Positions 6,541 through 9,062 of a DNA stretch of 9,062 nt are shown piece after piece. The stretch comes from Bacillota bacterium (GTDB taxonomy: Bacteria; Bacillota; Clostridia; Peptostreptococcales; Anaerovoracaceae). The position numbers and the translations under genes were made by a program. The stretch spans positions 1 through 9,062 of the forward strand of contig JAQSXD010000125.1 of assembly GCA_029266295.1 (NCBI GenBank). Reading direction: 5' to 3'. The number at the start of each line of letters is the position of its first letter. Position 1 is the first letter of the stretch. The notes beneath the pieces are model-generated. The model did not search any database. It had not been told where the DNA came from and saw only the letters and a program-made list of their open reading frames with translations.

Positions 6541-7528
6541 AACCGCTAAAGCGTCACCGCAGCGAATTGCCTTTCCAGAGGCTGAGGAGGAGAAGATCCT
6601 GCTGGCGGCTCGTGAAGCATGCGATAAGGGGGTATGTATCCCCTACATGGTGGGAGACGCCAGGACGATTTTAGATGCAGCCCAAAGATACGGAGTGAGC
6701 GTTGAAAATTTTGTAATCATTGACGTCTGCAAAGAGGACTGGCTTAACAGTCTGATTGCTGACTATGTTAAGAAATCACCATTAATGAACAGTGAAAAAA
6801 CGATGCTGCGTAAATCCAAAGACACTTTGTATATTGCCCTTATGATGCAGGCCAGAGGCGACGTTGACGCAACTTTTGCGGGAATGATTCATACCACAGG
6901 AGAGGTAATTCTGGCAGCGCAATTTGTAATCGGTCTTCAAGATGGCGTGACTATTGCCTCAAGCATCGGAATCTTCGATATCCCAGGATATGAAGGCAGT
7001 GAAGGCTCGCTGCTCGCCTTTGGAGACAGTGCGGTATGTGCGCAGCCCGACGAGGAGGAACTCGCCGGAATTGCAATTGCAGCATGCGAAACAGTTGAAA
7101 GCCTTCTGGGCTGGGAGCCACGCTGCGCCTTCCTTTCGTTCTCAACAGACGGGAGTACGGAGCATGCAATGGTGGATAAAACAAGGGGAGCGATTGCAAT
7201 TGCCAAAAAACTCAGACCGGATCTGAAGATTGATGGTGAATTCCAGCTGGATGCTGCAATTTCACCGTCAGTCGCAACGAAAAAGGTAAAAAGAGAAAGT
7301 GAAGTCGCCGGAAAAGCAAATATTATAATCTGGCCGGATCTAAATGTCGGAAATATTGGAGTCAAGCTTGTTCAGCAGTTTGCTCATGCCGATGCGTATG
7401 GTCCGACTCTCCAGGGATTTGCGCAAGTCGTAAGTGATTGCTCAAGAAGTGCCCCTGTTTCGGAGCTTGTCGGAAATATCGCAATGACTGTCGTCAGAGC
7501 ACAAAAACAGAAAAAGAAAGGAGTATAG
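6515..7528 (+). CDS. Phosphate acyltransferase, Pta-like (PTA_PTB family)
   Basis: A 337-residue phosphotransacylase, which exchanges an acyl thioester with phosphate to give acyl phosphate. The length and the C-terminal half fit phosphate acetyltransferase (Pta) better than the shorter butyryltransferase (Ptb): LLAFGDSAV near 166-174, FLSFSTDGS near 204-212, DLKIDGEFQLDAA near 233-245, then NIIIWPDLNVGNIGVKLVQQ and SRSAPVSELV. In Pta enzymes the last block reads SRGxxVxDIV; the Asp implicated in catalysis in Methanosarcina Pta appears to align with Glu here. The ATG at 6515, with GGAGG 8 bases ahead (6502-6506), is used in place of upstream in-frame ATGs that lie inside acpS. It overlaps acpS by 26 bases and is followed after 2 bases by the kinase gene. 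The thioester donor could be an acyl-CoA or, given the context, the acyl-loaded ACP; that choice is inference. Confidence 0.88.
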   Translation: MNMMEKIYETAKASPQRIAFPEAEEEKILLAAREACDKGVCIPYMVGDARTILDAAQRYGVSVENFVIIDVCKEDWLNSLIADYVKKSPLMNSEKTMLRKSKDTLYIALMMQARGDVDATFAGMIHTTGEVILAAQFVIGLQDGVTIASSIGIFDIPGYEGSEGSLLAFGDSAVCAQPDEEELAGIAIAACETVESLLGWEPRCAFLSFSTDGSTEHAMVDKTRGAIAIAKKLRPDLKIDGEFQLDAAISPSVATKKVKRESEVAGKANIIIWPDLNVGNIGVKLVQQFAHADAYGPTLQGFAQVVSDCSRSAPVSELVGNIAMTVVRAQKQKKKGV

Positions 7529-7530
7529 CG

Positions 7531-8661
7531 GTGAGTAATAATAAACCCTTTAGAATACTTGCAGTCAATCCGGGTTCGACATCAACCAAAATAGCCCTTT
7601 TCGAGGGAGAGAACAAGCTGTTCAGCAAAAACGTTGAGCATGAAGCGGAAGAATTAAAAAAATATGCCGAGATCAGTGATCAGCTTCCCTACAGAAGGGA
7701 TACCATCTTGAGTGAGTTGGATGCGGCGGGAATCAGGCTGGATGATGTTGATGCGTTTGCAGGCAGAGGCGGAGGACTGGCAGCCTGTGACGGAGGTACA
7801 TACGAGGTAAATGAAAGGCTTTACGAGCATGCAAAGCTTGGCTTTACGGTAAAACATCCGGCAACACTTGGCGCACAGCTGGCAAAAGAGTTTGCAGAAG
7901 CTTATGGCGGTAAGGCATATGTGGTAAATCCTCCTGATGTGGACGAATTTATTGAAGTGGCGCGTATCACGGGATTAAAAGGAGTCTATCGAGAAAGCAG
8001 GATCCATGCATTGAACCAGAAAGAAATCGGAATTCGTTACGCCGCAGCGCAAGGCAGGAAATATGAAGATCTGAATTTGATCATCTGTCACATTGGCGGC
8101 GGCGTCTCTGTTACTGCCCATAATAAAGGAAAAATGATTGACTCCAATGATATTGCCCAGGGCGACGGTCCAATGGCTCCGACCAGATGCGGTTCCATTC
8201 CACTGAAGGATATTATAAAAATGTGCTTTTCGGGTGATTTCACGGAAAAGCAAATGCAGTCGTATACGACAAAAGACGGCGGATGGGTCAATCATTTAGG
8301 AACCGTAGATGCAAGAGAGGTAATGACAAGGATTGTAGGGGGCGATTCCTATGCCAAGCTGGTTTACGACGCAACCATCTATCAAATCGCAAAGTATGCC
8401 GGATCCTGTGCAGCGGCTTTAAAAGGAAAGGTCGATGCAGTTATTCTTACCGGCGGTATTTCGAATGACAAATATCTGGTTGAAAATCTGAAAGCCTATA
8501 TTTCATTTCTGGCTCCTGTGGTGGTCATTGCGGGAGAGTTTGAAATGGAAGCGCTTGCTGCCGGTGCGATCAGAGTTCTCAAGGGAGAAGAGATGGCGAA
8601 GGAATATACGGGAATTCCGGTATGGAACGGATTCAAAGAAGGAGATCCAGATCAAATTTAA
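7531..8661 (+). CDS. Butyrate-kinase-like acyl kinase (acetokinase family)
   Basis: A 376-residue ASKHA-fold kinase that would transfer phosphate from an acyl phosphate to ADP, giving ATP and a free acid. Seen: the phosphate-binding start ILAVNPGSTSTKIALFEG, VNPPDVDEF, LNLIICHIGGGVSVTAHNKG, DGGWVNHLGTVDAREV, KLVYDATIYQIAKYAG and the adenosine-binding AVILTGGISNDKYLVENL. The order and sequence fit butyrate/branched-chain acid kinase (Buk), not acetate kinase. The segment NDIAQGDGPMAPTRCGSIP replaces what in typical Buk is close to NxALDGEGPFSPERSG, a possible hint of a different acyl substrate. The GTG at 7531 has AAAGGAG (7517-7523) 7 bases ahead; a longer in-frame ATG version would start deep inside the phosphotransacylase gene. 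It is the last gene of the operon. The C-terminal end is slightly longer than the usual ~355-360 residues. Confidence 0.9.
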   Translation: MSNNKPFRILAVNPGSTSTKIALFEGENKLFSKNVEHEAEELKKYAEISDQLPYRRDTILSELDAAGIRLDDVDAFAGRGGGLAACDGGTYEVNERLYEHAKLGFTVKHPATLGAQLAKEFAEAYGGKAYVVNPPDVDEFIEVARITGLKGVYRESRIHALNQKEIGIRYAAAQGRKYEDLNLIICHIGGGVSVTAHNKGKMIDSNDIAQGDGPMAPTRCGSIPLKDIIKMCFSGDFTEKQMQSYTTKDGGWVNHLGTVDAREVMTRIVGGDSYAKLVYDATIYQIAKYAGSCAAALKGKVDAVILTGGISNDKYLVENLKAYISFLAPVVVIAGEFEMEALAAGAIRVLKGEEMAKEYTGIPVWNGFKEGDPDQI

Positions 8662-8663
8662 CG

Positions 8664-8701
8664 CTAAAGGTTTTATATGCGGCATATTCGAAAGCCTCTA
8701 G
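8664..8701 (+). terminator. Long imperfect hairpin after the operon, candidate terminator or RNA end
   Basis: CTA (8664-8666) and AGGTTTT, ATATG (8668-8679) can pair with CATAT (8683-8687), GAAAGCCT with one T-G wobble (from 8691), and TAG (8699-8701). This gives about 15 pairs with one mismatch and a 3-base bulge. It begins 2 bases after the kinase stop. No T-run follows directly, so it may be an RNA 3'-end or processing structure and not an intrinsic terminator. Confidence 0.4.
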
Positions 8702-8792
8702 AAAACTTATGAACATAGAGCAATTGTTTTAATTATCGCATTTTTTTGGCTCTAACCGCCCTTTGTTCGAAACCATAAACACCAGTAAAAAA

Positions 8793-9062
8793 ATGGGTCC
8801 AAGTTATCATCCTCATAATATCAGCGGGGCTAAATATGAGTTGTTAGCTTGTCAATATACAGCGTGGTTCGGTTTTGATCTCAATATGAGCCCGGTTAAT
8901 GATGTCCATCGGCCTGACGGCCCGAAGTCATTGGAAATTCTGGAGGCTGCATGTCAATGTGATATACATGACCTGAAATTTGCTCAGAACAAATTTGTAA
9001 AAATTGGCGACACGGACATGCTTGTCCTCAGGCTGGGTATGTCACTTTTCAAAGATATTCAA
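8793..9062 (+). CDS. Unrecognised open reading frame running off the right edge
   Basis: Ninety codons are open from an ATG at 8793 to the last base without a stop. I do not recognise the protein. It begins MGPSYHPHNISGAKYELLAC and continues with an aromatic stretch YTAWFGFDLNM, a VHRPDGPKSLEILEAA segment and VKIGDTDMLVLRLG. It looks like a soluble protein with balanced composition and no signal peptide. No ribosome binding site precedes the ATG, only an A-rich run. The frame stays open upstream to just after a stop at 8730-8732, with a TTG at 8763, and the upstream translation also looks protein-like. It may therefore be an N-terminally truncated gene or have an unusual start. It lies on the operon strand 131 bases after the kinase, beyond the hairpin. 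Confidence 0.45.
   Translation, partial: MGPSYHPHNISGAKYELLACQYTAWFGFDLNMSPVNDVHRPDGPKSLEILEAACQCDIHDLKFAQNKFVKIGDTDMLVLRLGMSLFKDIQ

Noticed and set aside
7438..7530. Upstream ATG start for the butyrate-kinase-like gene
   Set aside because: The extra 31 codons overlap the phosphotransacylase gene out of frame; the kinase family starts at the ILAVNPGSTS strand, just after the GTG at 7531 with its AAAGGAG site.
8715..8747. Intrinsic terminator at the seven-T run (8741-8747)
   Set aside because: The preceding bases form only a weak AATT/AATT pairing, not a stable stem.
1..9062. tRNA, rRNA, CRISPR array, insertion sequence or attachment site
   Set aside because: No repeated spacer pattern, cloverleaf-like sequence, transposase motif or paired terminal repeats were seen on reading both strands by eye; short or divergent elements could be missed.

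Overview
The window looks like a chromosomal accessory catabolic region of an anaerobic, moderate-GC member of the Bacillota, probably Clostridia. Grounds: strong AGGAGG-type ribosome binding sites, GTG/TTG starts, and butyrate-kinase and phosphotransacylase genes of the kind used in fermentative substrate-level phosphorylation. The species cannot be named from this sequence.

Layout. (1) Bases 1-893, minus strand: a P1/S58-family self-processing peptidase (DmpA/NylC type), cut at its C-terminus by the window edge and using a TTG start. (2) Bases 894-1053: a divergent intergenic region with a small inverted repeat. (3) 1054-1965, plus: an AraC-family regulator with an N-terminal cupin domain, followed by a hairpin (1986-2022). 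(4) 2051-2287, minus: the C-terminal stub of a berberine-bridge-type FAD oxidoreductase, a pseudogene. (5) 2306-3880, minus: a large PucR/CdaR-type regulator. (6) 3881-4048: a compact divergent control region with two superimposed promoters and two near-identical palindromes. (7) 4049-8661, plus: five tightly spaced genes encoding an acyl carrier protein, a CocE/NonD-type hydrolase, a holo-ACP-synthase-type phosphopantetheinyl transferase, a Pta-like phosphate acyltransferase and a butyrate-kinase-like acyl kinase. (8) After a hairpin, an unrecognised open frame runs off the right edge.

The most interesting part is the five-gene operon with its divergent regulator. It carries its own carrier protein, the enzyme class that would load phosphopantetheine onto it, an alpha/beta hydrolase, and the two enzymes that turn an acyl thioester into acyl phosphate and then into ATP plus free acid. 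I infer a dedicated carrier-protein-linked acyl catabolic module that ends in substrate-level phosphorylation. The carrier protein is unusual: its modification site reads KSG instead of DSL. The phosphotransacylase is Pta-like while the kinase is Buk-like, so the acyl group is probably not plain acetate. The substrate cannot be read from the sequence.
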